In this document: positions 54,201-64,000 of the stretch, piece after piece
Numbering within the stretch: the stretch's first letter is position 1
Layout: each line of letters begins with the position of its first letter
Source of the DNA: Silene conica
Taxonomy: Eukaryota; Streptophyta; Magnoliopsida; Caryophyllales; Caryophyllaceae
DNA: 64,000 nt
Direction: 5' to 3'
Assembly: GCA_029255685.2 (NCBI GenBank)
Contig: CM055318.2
Location: forward strand, 2,919,001 to 2,983,000
Notes under the pieces: generated by a model
Told to the model about the DNA's origin: nothing
The model's input: the letters and a program-made list of their open reading frames with translations, nothing else
Database searches by the model: none
Program-made: the position numbers and the translations under genes

Positions 54201-54827
54201 AAATTAATGTTGATGCGGGGTTAAGTGAGGAGGTGGGGATTGGTTTGGGGGCTGTATGCAGAGACGAGGTTGGGGCGGCTAAGTGGGGAGTTGTTGTCCA
54301 GCAGGTTGCTCAACGAGATGTGTCTCTGATCGAGGCGGAAGCGGTGTTGCTGGGCTTGGCGAAAGCAAAACACGCAGGTCTGTCACATATCATTGTTGAA
54401 AGCGATTGCCTACCCGTGATTGAGGACTTGATCAGGCATAAGCGTGGACGGAGTGATATTCATCTTGTCTATGAGGAGATTTGCGAAACTTGCTCTTTTT
54501 TTGATAAAGTTATTTTCGTTTTTGCAAACCGTAGTTGTAATCGGGTGGCACATGAGCTTGTTCATGTACGCCCTTGGGTAGAAGGCAAACGGATGTGGGC
54601 TGAGAGTCTTCCTACATACATTGCTAACATTGTGGAGTCGGAGAGTGGTACCTTAATATAAGTTAACCTTTAAGGTTTTCCTTCAAAAAAAAAAAAATTA
54701 TATTAGGTAGTAATTTGTCCATACTCATAAACTATATGAATATTTCTTTACTCCAATGGTAATCTACTTGCTTGCTATTTTATAAATATTGCAAGCAAGT
54801 CTCTAAAGCAAATCATTGGTGATGCTT
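51216..54827. mobile_element. Outer non-autonomous DNA element, split by nested insertions
   Basis: Left end AGAGCATCTCCAATGGA and right end (inverted) TCATTGGTGATGCTT match imperfectly as inverted repeats. A second CTCCAATGG word lies just inside each end (near 51303 and 54751). Between them sit a segment with TACTACCTAAT words and the LINE at 52103-54697. The outer pair is plausible but not certain. Confidence 0.55.
52103..54697 (+). mobile_element. LINE (L1-type with RNase H), 5'-truncated, one frameshift
   Basis: Homology starts abruptly inside the reverse transcriptase (CNDVYKIVSKVLANRLK). 52125-52472 contains FTPGRLITDNILLAFE and ALKLDMSKAYDRIEWSFL and ends at a premature stop. From 52469 a different frame runs 730 residues to 54661: RQGDPLSPYLF, SYLFFADDSILFAKANEK, a zinc-finger RT-associated region (LPRIRVFFWQLCNEAIATKG, CPLCDHRVESCLHVIGGC) and a plant-type RNase H (HKINVDAG, SLIEAEAVLLGLAKAK, IIVESD). 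The junction at 52465-52470 fits loss of one base just before the RQGDPLSP motif. The element ends with a 13-A tail (54685-54697). No clear target duplication. It belongs to a different LINE lineage from the copy at 14420. Confidence 0.92.
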
Positions 54828-55796
54828 ATCAAGCAATCCCGAGTTTTGGACCATACCCGAAACGTATAAATTGTTCGGGGACTAGTCGCTGATAATTGAA
54901 CTGCATTGTAATCATTTCTGAGGGACCGTCCTCAGCTTGAAACCGATATACCGTCCGTCTTCAACAAGAATTTGTGTTTTGGACTACTCCGTACTTCATT
55001 TGCTTTGCTAATTGCGATTCTCACATAATCTCCATGATCAGATTAATTCAAACCTTATAATGCCAAGGTAAATTAAGTACCCTTCTGATTTTCCCTGAAT
55101 TTGGCATTCATACAGTTAATTTGTGTGCAATTTACCTTTTTTATTTTTTTGCAAGCGTATTTTAATCAAACGTAAACAAATGATAGGGACTGAGCGAGTA
55201 TTACTATGGAGTACAGTATTTGACATGCATAAAATTTCGTTCTTAATTAATTAGGCTGAATTTAGTGGTGCATTGTTTCATTTTTTAGGTTCCCTTTTAT
55301 TAGGGTTTCATCAGTACGAGAACCGGAATTTGCAATTAGGGGGCGAAAAATTTCAGTCGCGAAATTACCTAGTAAAAACTAGGAGATTTTGACTAAAGAT
55401 AGAATTTCTTAAAAATTGGTTACGATGGGGACGACTGCCCATGCTATCCCTCTCAGTTATGCCACTGGTTTTCGAGAAATAAAAATTTCAAATCAGATAA
55501 ATTTAATCCGATATGACATCATTTGGTTTAAATGTTACGGGGTCTCTAGCGTCAAGACCCCGTAACATTGTGTTTGGGGATGCGTTATTGAGTAGCTTCG
55601 ATTTACAAGTTTGTGGGATGGAGTGTGTTGTGTGGGTGGGTTTAATTTGCAGACTAGTTTAGGGTCGAGACTCGAGATCGTCATTTTAAGAGGTGATGTG
55701 TCGGGAGTTTAGGGTTTAGGGTTTAGGATTTAGGGTTTAGGGTTAGCAATTGTTCTTTTACTCTGTATTAGATTCAATGAATGCATAAATGTTGCA
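54828..55796. other. Gene-free stretch with telomere-like run
   Basis: No recognised gene. Ends with the TTTAGGG run at 55709-55745. Confidence 0.45.
55709..55745. repeat. Interstitial telomere-type repeat (TTTAGGG)
   Basis: About five consecutive 7-bp units with one internal change (TTTAGGA). Confidence 0.88.
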
Positions 55797-55860
55797 GAAA
55801 ATTTTGCCTAGGTTGGTTTCCATGGAGAAGTTTCCAATTTCGGATCCTTCTAATTTCAAC

Positions 55861-56833
55861 CAGTGGCGGATCTTGAGAAGTTTTATTAGGGGGCCGAGAC
55901 GGAGCATAGTCGCATTGTGTTTTATGTTTTTAACTCAAACAACTCGGTAGCTTATTAAATTGAGATTCTTTTACATACAATTCATCTTACAGTTCTAAAT
56001 ATTGAACAATTTAAATCCATTAAATTCAGTTTAGACGCTTTCAGTCTAAAACCAGGGCATATATCGTCAATAATTCGCTTGAAAATAAAAGATTTTTACT
56101 TTGTACCAATACGTATAGAGTAGTAAACTATTTGCATAAATGATTGCATATAATTAAATTTAGATCAAATTTGATATTTTTAATTAATAAAAATATATAT
56201 AGGACGAGACTTAAAAATACCAAAATAAAATTAGAAATTATCTAATAAACTACAAGTATATAATACCAATAGAAAAAAAGAAAACATTAAACCAAATAAA
56301 TAGCATAATATGAAATTTTATATTCCATCAAAATAATCAAAACACCAAAAATGGTATAAATTAAAATTCACTAGTATTTTATTGTAAAAGTATATATTCT
56401 TATAGTCGTTACTCATTATTCCATTGAAATTACAATCAATACAGTTTATCTACTATGAAAATTATAAAAGAGGTTAGGTTGAGTGTAACTTTTTTATAAT
56501 TATGACTAATTCAGAAAAATAAAATACTTATAAATTACTTTTGTACTCGTATAGCATAGTATTTACTTCATGGCGGCACAAATAATACAATCTAGGAAAA
56601 CTAAATTAATTTTTGGGCCAGTCATGTTGGGTTCGAGGTCACTTAAATTAGTTCTATTCACTTTGATAATTGGTACGGTTTGAATAGATAGGCAGGGAGG
56701 CCCAACTCTTCATTTATTGGCCCAACTCTTTATTTATTGAGTAATTTATGAGAAGATTTGGTATTTCATTTAAGACCGGGCCAAAACTGAGGGGGGCCTG
56801 GCCCCGGCGCGGGACAACAAAGGTCCTCCTCTG
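55861..56833. mobile_element. Non-autonomous hAT element with perfect 8-bp target duplication
   Basis: Starts CAGTGGCGGATCTTGAG and ends AGGTCCTCCTCTG (imperfect inverted ends). ATTTCAAC occurs at 55853-55860 and at 56834-56841. The 973-bp interior is AT-rich with no transposase. The left end resembles the hAT at 22350. Confidence 0.88.
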
Positions 56834-57188
56834 ATTTCAACAGTAGATGCGTCAAGTCTGCCAGCCTGGGACGGTTTGTGCCATGTTAGACTTGGCCACA
56901 TGCCCACATACAGTGTCGAGTATGGGCTCAATTTTAGACGAAAGGTTAGAAATGCTGGCCACACTGCCAATGCTGGTGCCTCACGCAGTCACGCGCTTCC
57001 CTTCTAATCTTCTATACCCTGTGATTGGAGTTGTATCTCAAGGCGCTACTGTATGTCTTAGAAATGCTTTAGTCTCAACCTTACATTTCACATATTCTTT
57101 CACCCAGTACGGCTGTCCTCGACATGCTTGGTCACATTGGTAACTAATGTAGTGATGTTATTCTATTTCAGTTTTACAGATACCTTTT

Positions 57189-57338
57189 CGGTCATGGCCT
57201 AGGCAATGCTCGGTCATGGCCTAGCAATGCTTGGTCATGGCCTAGGCAATGCTCGGTCATGGCCTATTAATGCTCGGTCATTGGTGCCTGTTGCCTAGGC
57301 AATGCTTGGTCATTGGTGCATGTTGCCTAGGCCATACG
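57189..57338. repeat. Minisatellite, about 22-bp unit
   Basis: Four regular and several altered copies of CGGTCATGGCCTAGGCAATGCT head to tail; later units change to GGTCATTGGTGCATGTTGCC. It is confined to this stretch of the window. Confidence 0.88.
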
Positions 57339-57449
57339 CGTATTGACGGTTAATAAGGCTGATCTAAGGTTACTTAACTTACATAGCAGATTAGTACTTC
57401 ATGTTTTATGTGGAATAATGATAAGATTAGTGTTGTCATCTCATTACAG

Positions 57450-58310
57450 ATGCGAGATGCTGCATTTATGAATAAGCCCCAGGTAGAATTTAATTTGACC
57501 GAAACTCTTGCTGTAGCGCGGTCAGTCCCAAGAAGACGGGATGTAACATTATGTGGACTGACTGAATGACAGGTAATAGTAATAGACTTGAGGCATCTTT
57601 TCTACTGCTGTAGTGAGCCATTCTCTTTTCTTTTGTGTTCGGGATTTATTTCATACGGAGTACTTCATATTGATTATGCTAAAACTTTGTTTTTTAACTT
57701 ACTGGGTTATCGCTTTTTACAGATGTGCCGACAGTCCAACACGAGAAAGTCCATAAAGAGAGTTAACAGATGATGTAGCTCAAGATTACAGTAGCTCTAT
57801 AACCTTTGAAACTGGAATATTCACCATATTGCTGAACTTGGATTATTTAAGGGAGAAGTTTATGCCATGCTTGATCAATTTGGATTTTGGAAGTGGGTTA
57901 ACCGGGAAGTAACTGATGTCAGCTAGTTACAGCGAAGTTGCTGTAAAAGTAGCTGATACCAATGTTATGTTTACGACTTTACGGATGATTTCTGCAGGAG
58001 AGTCAAACCTACAAATCTTCAGGCTCATGCACATCAAGTTGGAAGAGGAGCTTAGAGCAAATATTTTTCTGAAACAGGTACATTTGCGAAAATCAACTGC
58101 AGCTTATGTAAAATTTATGTTTCACCGCGTATTCAGATGCTTGGTTTCACAATTGCATGTCAATCCAGAACACCTCAGTTGTTGCATGTTCGCCTTGTAA
58201 ATGCACCGATGTACTAATTGATAACCTGCTTCTACTTTACAGGTAAACCGCAGACTTTTCGTGTTGTTTGAACTGTTGAAGAGGTGCATAATGTCTCATC
58301 TACTACAACA
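57450..58310 (+). pseudogene. Decayed gene of unrecognised family
   Basis: Three exon-like blocks bounded by AG/GT signals: 57450 to about 57570, about 57722-58077 and about 58243-58310. The middle block encodes WNIHHIAELGLFKGEVYAML then DQFGFWKWVNREVTDVS in one frame, then after a stop and frame change SYSEVAVKVADTNVMFTTLR, MISAGESNLQIFRLMHIKLE and EELRANIFLKQ in another. The last block continues VNRRLFVLFELLKRCIMSH. This composition is protein-like and not random, but premature stops and a frameshift break it. Related-looking sequence may start upstream near 55797 and is split by the hAT element. I do not recognise the family. Confidence 0.5.
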
Positions 58311-58379
58311 AAAGCTATCATATTTTCGGCATGGTTAAAAACCACCTTCTTCTACAGCCTGCAGGATGGGGACTTGTGG

Positions 58380-60291
58380 AAGTACACGGTTAAAATTTCC
58401 AAGTAACTTTCTTATGCCTTTACTCGCTGGACAAATTGTCGTTTTGAACATGTGATTTGTGACTTGTGAGGGACCTTAGCGGCTTTGCCAGGAATATTGA
58501 AGTGTCGGATCTTTACCATGGTATTGAACCAAGTCGGCTAGACACCAGAACACGGTATTTCTGGTGTATGGCCAACGGCGACGTTAAGATTAGGGAGTCA
58601 TTTTTTCAACTGAGAACATTGTAGCTCTGGTATTAAACCATGACTGTGAGTCTGCGACACTGAAACACAATCATTTTGCAGAAAATCACTGTGACTGAAT
58701 TTTATCGGATTTTTAGCCGAAACCAAAACCTCAAATCCAAACCGATATTATTTAATACTATGATTGTACCTTAAAGACATCATGCCATCCTATTTTTTGG
58801 ATATTCTAGGCTGGCCAGAATAATATAGGAGATTTTCTTGAATAAACTAAGACTCTAAAACAGAATAGGTCCATCATTATTCTCTGTATCAGTGTCGGAT
58901 TATTAATAATACAACTAGCCTTCCTTGTGACAGCATATCCGTCACAAATTTATGATTGGTCAAATACTACCCATACTTTACTTTTGTCTTATCTGCCCAT
59001 GTGGGTAGTATTTGACCAGTCCTGAACTTGCGATGGATATACACGTTACAAATGAGAATTTGTGTTAATAATATACTCTTTTCGAGTTTAATAGTGTGGC
59101 ACTTGCATCTCAAGACAATCATGGTTGAACCACTTTATTATTGATAATGTGATTAGTGTTTTCCCCTCTTACTCATTTACAGGTTTAAACCCATAAGCAA
59201 GTACATTGCTTATTGGAATGACACAAGTTATAGATTAAGACCGTATTATAGTGTGAGCCGGTCTTTTTATTGGTTAAGCATTCATTTATTAGTATCAGTT
59301 AATGAGTGCTTTTATTAATCAAAGGTCTATCTCACACCGTAAATGACATGATGAAACCAACAGCAGGTCTCATTGAGGACGGACATATACGTCACAAGCT
59401 GAAAACGGGTTAATTAATACCCAAATTGATAGATAAGACCAAAGCAAATTAACTAGGGAGTAGCATTACGCTTTTGTCTTACCTACCTACTTGGGTATTA
59501 CTTAACCCGTCTCTACCTTGAAACGGGTATGTCCGTCTTCACTGACAATTTGTGATTGAACATGAAATAAAAATCAGCAATCAAATCAAATCACCGGCTT
59601 ACTTAGCCATCAGACATGATAAGAAATTTTCTAGCTTAGGAAGGAGATATCCGCTTTATCTCTTAATCGGGTCCAAATACTGTCACATACGGTATCCCCA
59701 CGACAACTTATCTTGTTAAATTAAATCCGTTTATTGTTTAAAATTGATATGTCCGTTTTTAATAAAAGTTTGCGACTTTTTTTTTTGCTCTTGTCATTGC
59801 TTTTTACTCTTATCACTGGTATCAGGTAAAGTAAAAATGTGACTAAAATAAAGAAATTGAGATTATTGTGGATCTTACCTTAAAGCTAACGAAACCATAT
59901 TTCAAAAATAATTTGTTCTTTAAAAACATTATCGTAAGTTATATACCATGTGACAGTGATGAAGTGATCCCTTTGGCAGCACTCATGGTACTTACATCAC
60001 TAGTATGACTTTCTTTTATGGTGGAACTCTACTATAACCTTGAATTTCCACATTAATCATGATGTTTAAGAACATGTTATAAATCATGGTTGAACTCTGG
60101 TACGACTTCTCTTAGCGTGAGACGGTATTTTCATTGGTTAAACACTCATTTAAAAAGACCGTCTTACATTTGTTGACACAATAACTATTGTCGATTTTAA
60201 TACTTAAGTATTTGTAGTTGGTATACCTTTTACCATGGCCTTTTGTCTGACATTTTTGTAGGAGAACATTTGTGTTAACAATAGTACTTCT
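58380..60291. other. Intergenic stretch rich in small MITEs
   Basis: No coding signal after the decayed gene. MITE-like units of the GTCACAA or CCGTCTT group lie at 58918-59066 (CATATCCGTCACAAATT left; inverse at right) and 59368-59550 (ACGGACATATACGTCACAAG left; GGGTATGTCCGTC right), each around a palindrome with TACTTAACCCGT or TATTTGACC words. Confidence 0.55.
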
Positions 60292-60480
60292 CCTGTACGA
60301 CGGTCTCATCCCGTGTTTTTTTTGCAAAATGTGACCATTTTGTGGTAAAAAATGACCATTTTTTGATAAATAGTGACCACTTTTGAAAAATAGGTCATTT
60401 TTCAAACAAAAAACTGGTCACTATTTAATCAAAAGTGGTCACTACTTATCAAAATGTGATCACTTTTCTATCGTAGTGTA
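60292..60480. mobile_element. MITE with GTACGACGGT end, second copy
   Basis: Begins TCCTGTACGACGGTCTCATC and shares TTTTGCAAAATGTGACCATT, AATAGGTCATTTTT and AATCAAAAGTGGTCACTA with 47411-47603. Right terminal repeat is degraded. Confidence 0.75.
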
Positions 60481-60922
60481 GATTTTGTGTTGTGTTAATG
60501 CATTATTTAACCAAGACAGCGTTTATTCTTATCACAATTTTCTTCTTGTGACGACTCACGCTCGATTCAAATACCATTGAAAGGGAAATGGGGTTGTGAA
60601 ACGTCACAAACTTGTGACTGTCACAAACTTGTGACTGTCACAAACAAGATTTCCCGTATTTTTATAATGGTAGCAAATTGAATAATGCATTATCGAAGTA
60701 AAAAAGCGCGCATTTTTATATATAATGCCACATTATCAACTAATTCAAATGCGCTTGCTTTTGTTTAGCTCACAAATCAAGTATTGGTGGGTTGCTCATG
60801 TCTTTTCTTCATCTTTCTTTCTCACCTGTTTTTCTTTCTTATATATTAATAGTAATTGACACATTAGTTAGTTCATGTTAATAGTTCTTCTTTGCTGTTA
60901 ATCTTTTCACAGGATAGGTGCC

Positions 60923-63900
60923 ATGGCTAGTGTAAAGATCTCGTCTTTCCTGTCTCGCTCAGCTCGCTTGCTTCCGCAATATGGTACTTTAAATTATATT
61001 TAAAAAATTTCTGCAAGTGTTCGTAAATGACCTCTTTGTATTGCTTGCACAAGGGTAATGCTACATACATACAACCCCCTTACCCCGGAGTTTGCAGGAG
61101 CCCGTTAGACCGTAGTTGTTGTTTGTTTCCGAGTGTTCATTGTTATGATGTTGATGTTTTTGATACTCTGTATCTGTAGATCATGTGAATTAACTTTGGA
61201 AATCCCAATTCATAGTCCACATGCCTGTTATGAAATTCAATTTCTCGATGTTCATATATGGGAATTTACATGCGTGTACAATACATACCTATGTTACTCT
61301 TGCTCGGCTTCAAGTGTCAGTTGCAACACGGTGCTGAAGTAAGTGTTAAACTGTGTTGTGAGTCGTGATCGTAATATGATTCCTTACCATTCTGTTTCTG
61401 TGGTGCTTGGTGGTCGGTTACGTGCTATAGTCTGGCTTTCTGCAGAATGGATCAGAGTATCTTCTTTATTTGTTGCACAGGAAGGACTCATAACTTGAGA
61501 GCGGCATTGGTCTCCAGATACAGCACAGCAGCTGCAGTTGAGGAGCCTATAACTCCGCCAGTAAAAGTTGAATATACGAAGCTTCTTATCAATGGACAAT
61601 TTGTGGATTCAGCGTCAGGTGAGTTTACAAATGAGAGCGAAACATAGGTGTGAAGTAACTGGAGGTCTTGTATAAGACCGCTTCATATTAAGAGACCGTC
61701 GAATCTCACCCCCTTGTAGTGGTGATACGAGACTTCGACCTTAGAGAGGTGTCACAAGGGTGACTTTGCTAGTTTTATACGGAGTATGTAAGATGGTCTT
61801 ACGGTCTTACCTATGTAATGGACAAATTGTGCAAAATCTTATCTGTTTAAGAAGCTTAAAGCTTGCAGAAATGCAGGAGTTGAGAGGTCTCAGGTTCGAT
61901 TACCAGTTGGGGCGATGACCACTTGGCCACTGCAGCTCCCGAAGGGGGTGGCTTACATGGTCCATGTGGTGGTGCGGGAATACATGGGCCCGGGGGATTA
62001 AACCCCTCGTCACCAAAAAAAAAGAAGCTTACTAGCTATGCTGATATTTTCAGGCAAAAAGTTCAAAACATTTGACCCCAGGACAGGCAACTTGATCGCT
62101 GAGGTTGCTGAGGGTGATGCTGAGGATATCAACCGAGCAGTCGCTGCTGCTCGTAAGGCATTTGATGAGGGACCTTGGCCAAAGATGACTGCTTATGTAA
62201 GTAGCTCCATCTTGATTCATTTCATTCTACAAGTTCCTTCCTTTTTTCTTCTGCTTTTGCGCTTACTTGCTTTTTTACAGGAAAGGTCGAAGATCATGTT
62301 GAAATTTGCTGATTTACTTGATCAACACACTGAGGAGATTGCTGCACTTGAGACCTGGGACAATGGAAAGCCATACGAGCAAGCTGCTAAAGTCGAATTA
62401 CCAATGTGCTCCCGTTTGATAAGATATTATGCTGGTGAGTAAGGCCCTGTTCTTTTCGGCTGAAACGAGCTGAATTGAATAAATTGGAGTAGAGCTTAAT
62501 TGAACTAAATTGAGTGGAATTGAGGTGCAATGAATTTAGTTGAATTAAAAGTTATTTCTGTGAAGAGATTAATAAAATAATTGATTGAACGTAAATAAAA
62601 CTTAACGGAATACAACCAACAAAAATTGAAAGGAGCTGAAATTAAGCCACAAAGAACAGGGCCTAAAAGAAGTTGTTAGCTCCTGTGTGAATACACATGC
62701 CTAATATTTATTGTTGATTTTTTTGACCAATTTCTGTGCTTTCATTGCGTAGGATGGGCCGACAAGATTCATGGGTTAACTGCGCCTGCTGATGGACCGT
62801 ACCATCTGCAAACGCTTCATGAACCCATTGGTGTTGCTGGGCAAATTATCCCGTGGAATTTTCCTATCCTCATGTTTGTGTGGAAGGTTGGGCCAGCCTT
62901 AGCAACTGGCAACACCATTGTTATGAAAACTGCAGAGCAAACACCCCTGACTGCCTTATACGCTGCAAAGCTACTCCATGAGGTAAATCATCTGTACTTT
63001 ACAAATACGGTTCAAGAGTGCTAGCACGGCTCACTTGCGCAGTAGGTTGGCTCGAGTAGGTTGTCTTCGTAGTTGGTACATGTCTACATGAAGCATGTTT
63101 TTCTAAAAAAGATCTGTGTGAATTGAGCTGCAAATGTAGTCTCAATGCTCGTGGGCATGCCACCAGATAGCGGATATGTCAACTGTGAAAATACATTGTT
63201 CTCGATGGCAAATGCAATTGATAACAAGAAGTGTGAATATAAATATGGATCTCCATGATACTACATCAATTCGAACAATATGTTGGGTTTTTGATAGAAT
63301 GTCATTGTAACTTATGACATACCGTGGCAGGCTGGACTTCCTGATGGTGTCGTCAATGTCGTTTCTGGTTATGGCCCTACTGCTGGTGCAGCTCTTGCAT
63401 CACACATGGATGTTGACAAGGTATAAGTTTCTTGTGTAACTGTCAATCTCCCAAAATAAGCCGGTTTGAGAACACTTAGACCTTGTTCTTTCTGGCTTAA
63501 TTTCAGCTCCTCTCAATTTTGGTTCGTTGTATTCCGTTAAGTTTTATTTACGTTCAATCAATTATTTTCAATTAATCTCTTCACAAAAGTAACTTTTAAT
63601 TCAACTAAATTCACTCCATCCCAGTTCCACTCAATTTAGTTCAATTAAGCTCTAGTCCAATTTATTCAATTCAGCTCGTTTCAGCCGAAAAGAACAGGGC
63701 CTTAATTTCCTAGATACCTTAGAAATGTTGCGGTATTTTGCTCATTGATTTTTATCTGCAGTTGGCTTTTACGGGATCAACTGATACTGGGAAAATAGTG
63801 CTTGGGATGGCAGCTGAGAGTAATCTCAAGCCTGTAACTTTGGAGCTTGGAGGGAAGTCTCCTTTTATAGTGTGCAAGGATGCTGATGTGGACAAGGCGG

Positions 63901-63935
63901 TGGAACTGGCGCACTTTGCTCTCTTCTTCAACCAG
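60923..63935 (+). CDS. ALDH2B: Aldehyde dehydrogenase, mitochondrial ALDH2B type (3' part outside window)
   Basis: Seven exons join in phase: 60923-60983, 61481-61618, 62054-62196, 62281-62434, 62753-62982, 63331-63420 and 63762-63935, encoding the first 330 residues. Family 2 enzymes oxidise aldehydes, notably acetaldehyde, with NAD+ in the mitochondrial matrix. The first about 30 residues ([20 protein letters not shown]) are rich in Ser and Arg without acids, fitting a mitochondrial presequence. Hallmarks are [49 protein letters not shown] (catalytic Asn), KTAEQTPL (cofactor Lys), [13 protein letters not shown] (nucleotide loop) and [11 protein letters not shown] (general-base Glu). The exon with the catalytic cysteine lies beyond the window. 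A possible leader intron acceptor, TTTTCACAG, ends at 60912. Introns 2, 4 and 6 carry a SINE and two MITEs. Confidence 0.96.
61045..61115 (+). repeat. Possible Au-type SINE 3' fragment in ALDH intron 1
   Basis: AAGGGTAATGCTACATACAT followed by ACCCCCTTACCCCGGAG resembles the conserved 3' part of Au SINEs. No head or tail is visible. Confidence 0.4.
61859..62021 (+). mobile_element. SINE with 10-bp perfect target duplication (ALDH intron 2)
   Basis: B box AGGTTCGATTACC near 61892, then GGGGCGATGACCACTTGGCC, then GGGGGATTAAACCCCTCGTC and an A tail. AAGAAGCTTA lies directly before (61849-61858) and after (62022-62031). Truncated relatives lie at 14041 and 43803. Confidence 0.88.
62443..62663. 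mobile_element. Tourist/PIF-type MITE, copy 2 (ALDH intron 4)
   Basis: 221 bp, GGCCCTGTTCTTTTCGGC at the left and AAGAACAGGGCC at the right, flanked by TAA at 62440-62442 and 62664-62666. It begins only 8 bp after the exon 4 end. Confidence 0.92.
63479..63701. mobile_element. Tourist/PIF-type MITE, copy 3 (ALDH intron 6)
   Basis: 223 bp, GACCTTGTTCTTTCTGGC at the left and CCGAAAAGAACAGGGCC at the right, flanked by TTA at 63476-63478 and 63702-63704. Opposite orientation to copy 2, same as copy 1. Confidence 0.92.
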
Positions 63936-64000
63936 GTTACCCGAGTTTTAAATGTTAGACCGTAATCTGATAGCAGATTTGAGCAGGGTTTCTTGCTTAA

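Noticed and set aside
56847-57143. 98-residue frame; another frame contains LCHVRLGHMP, recalling the copia pre-integrase motif
   Set aside because: One short motif without flanking integrase or protease similarity is not enough to call a copia element.

Overview
This is a 64-kb piece of a plant (eudicot) nuclear genome. It is AT-rich and has short GT-AG introns, plant-specific gene families, 7-bp TTTAGGG telomere-type repeats, and a very high load of MITEs, tRNA-derived SINEs and truncated LINEs. The gene families and the recurring MITE types look like Caryophyllales, perhaps Caryophyllaceae (Silene-like). That placement is an inference and cannot be proved from the window.

Protein-coding layout. 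(1) 1-3248, minus strand: NHL-repeat protein with a signal peptide and a C-terminal membrane segment, cut by the left edge. (2) 5615-9043, minus: complete class II trehalose-6-phosphate synthase (3 coding exons, 858 aa). (3) 24179-24613, plus: small secreted S1-type self-incompatibility-like protein. (4) 26711-31019, minus: complete KUP/HAK/KT potassium transporter of the KUP6 type (8 coding exons, about 782 aa). (5) 44403-48198, minus: complete spermidine synthase (9 exons, 361 aa) with one GC-AG intron. (6) 60923-63935, plus: mitochondrial aldehyde dehydrogenase (ALDH2B type), 7 exons seen, cut by the right edge before the catalytic-cysteine exon. A decayed gene of unknown family lies at about 57450-58310.

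Mobile DNA. Two 5'-truncated LINEs of different lineages (14420-16502 without RNase H; 52103-54697 with RNase H) each carry inactivating lesions. Three hAT-type elements keep perfect or near-perfect 8-bp target duplications. Tourist/PIF-type MITEs with TAA/TTA duplications occur several times, two of them inside adjacent ALDH introns. Three Stowaway-type MITEs, several long fold-backs and at least four kinds of SINE are present, some with clear target duplications. The stretches 10-14 kb, 16.5-23.8 kb, 31.4-40.5 kb, 41.2-44.3 kb and 48.2-52.1 kb hold no convincing genes, only repeat debris.

The genes are independent single-gene units with separate housekeeping or stress roles (sugar signalling, K+ transport, polyamine synthesis, aldehyde oxidation) and do not form a pathway cluster. 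I see no new multi-gene system. The most interesting points are structural: exon-derived tandem repeats and a duplicated splice donor in the spermidine synthase gene, an S1-like gene between two 66-bp direct repeats tied to a hAT end, and transposon fold-backs lodged in introns. Spermidine synthase is also a known sex-linked gene in Silene latifolia, so the origin of this window deserves a check.
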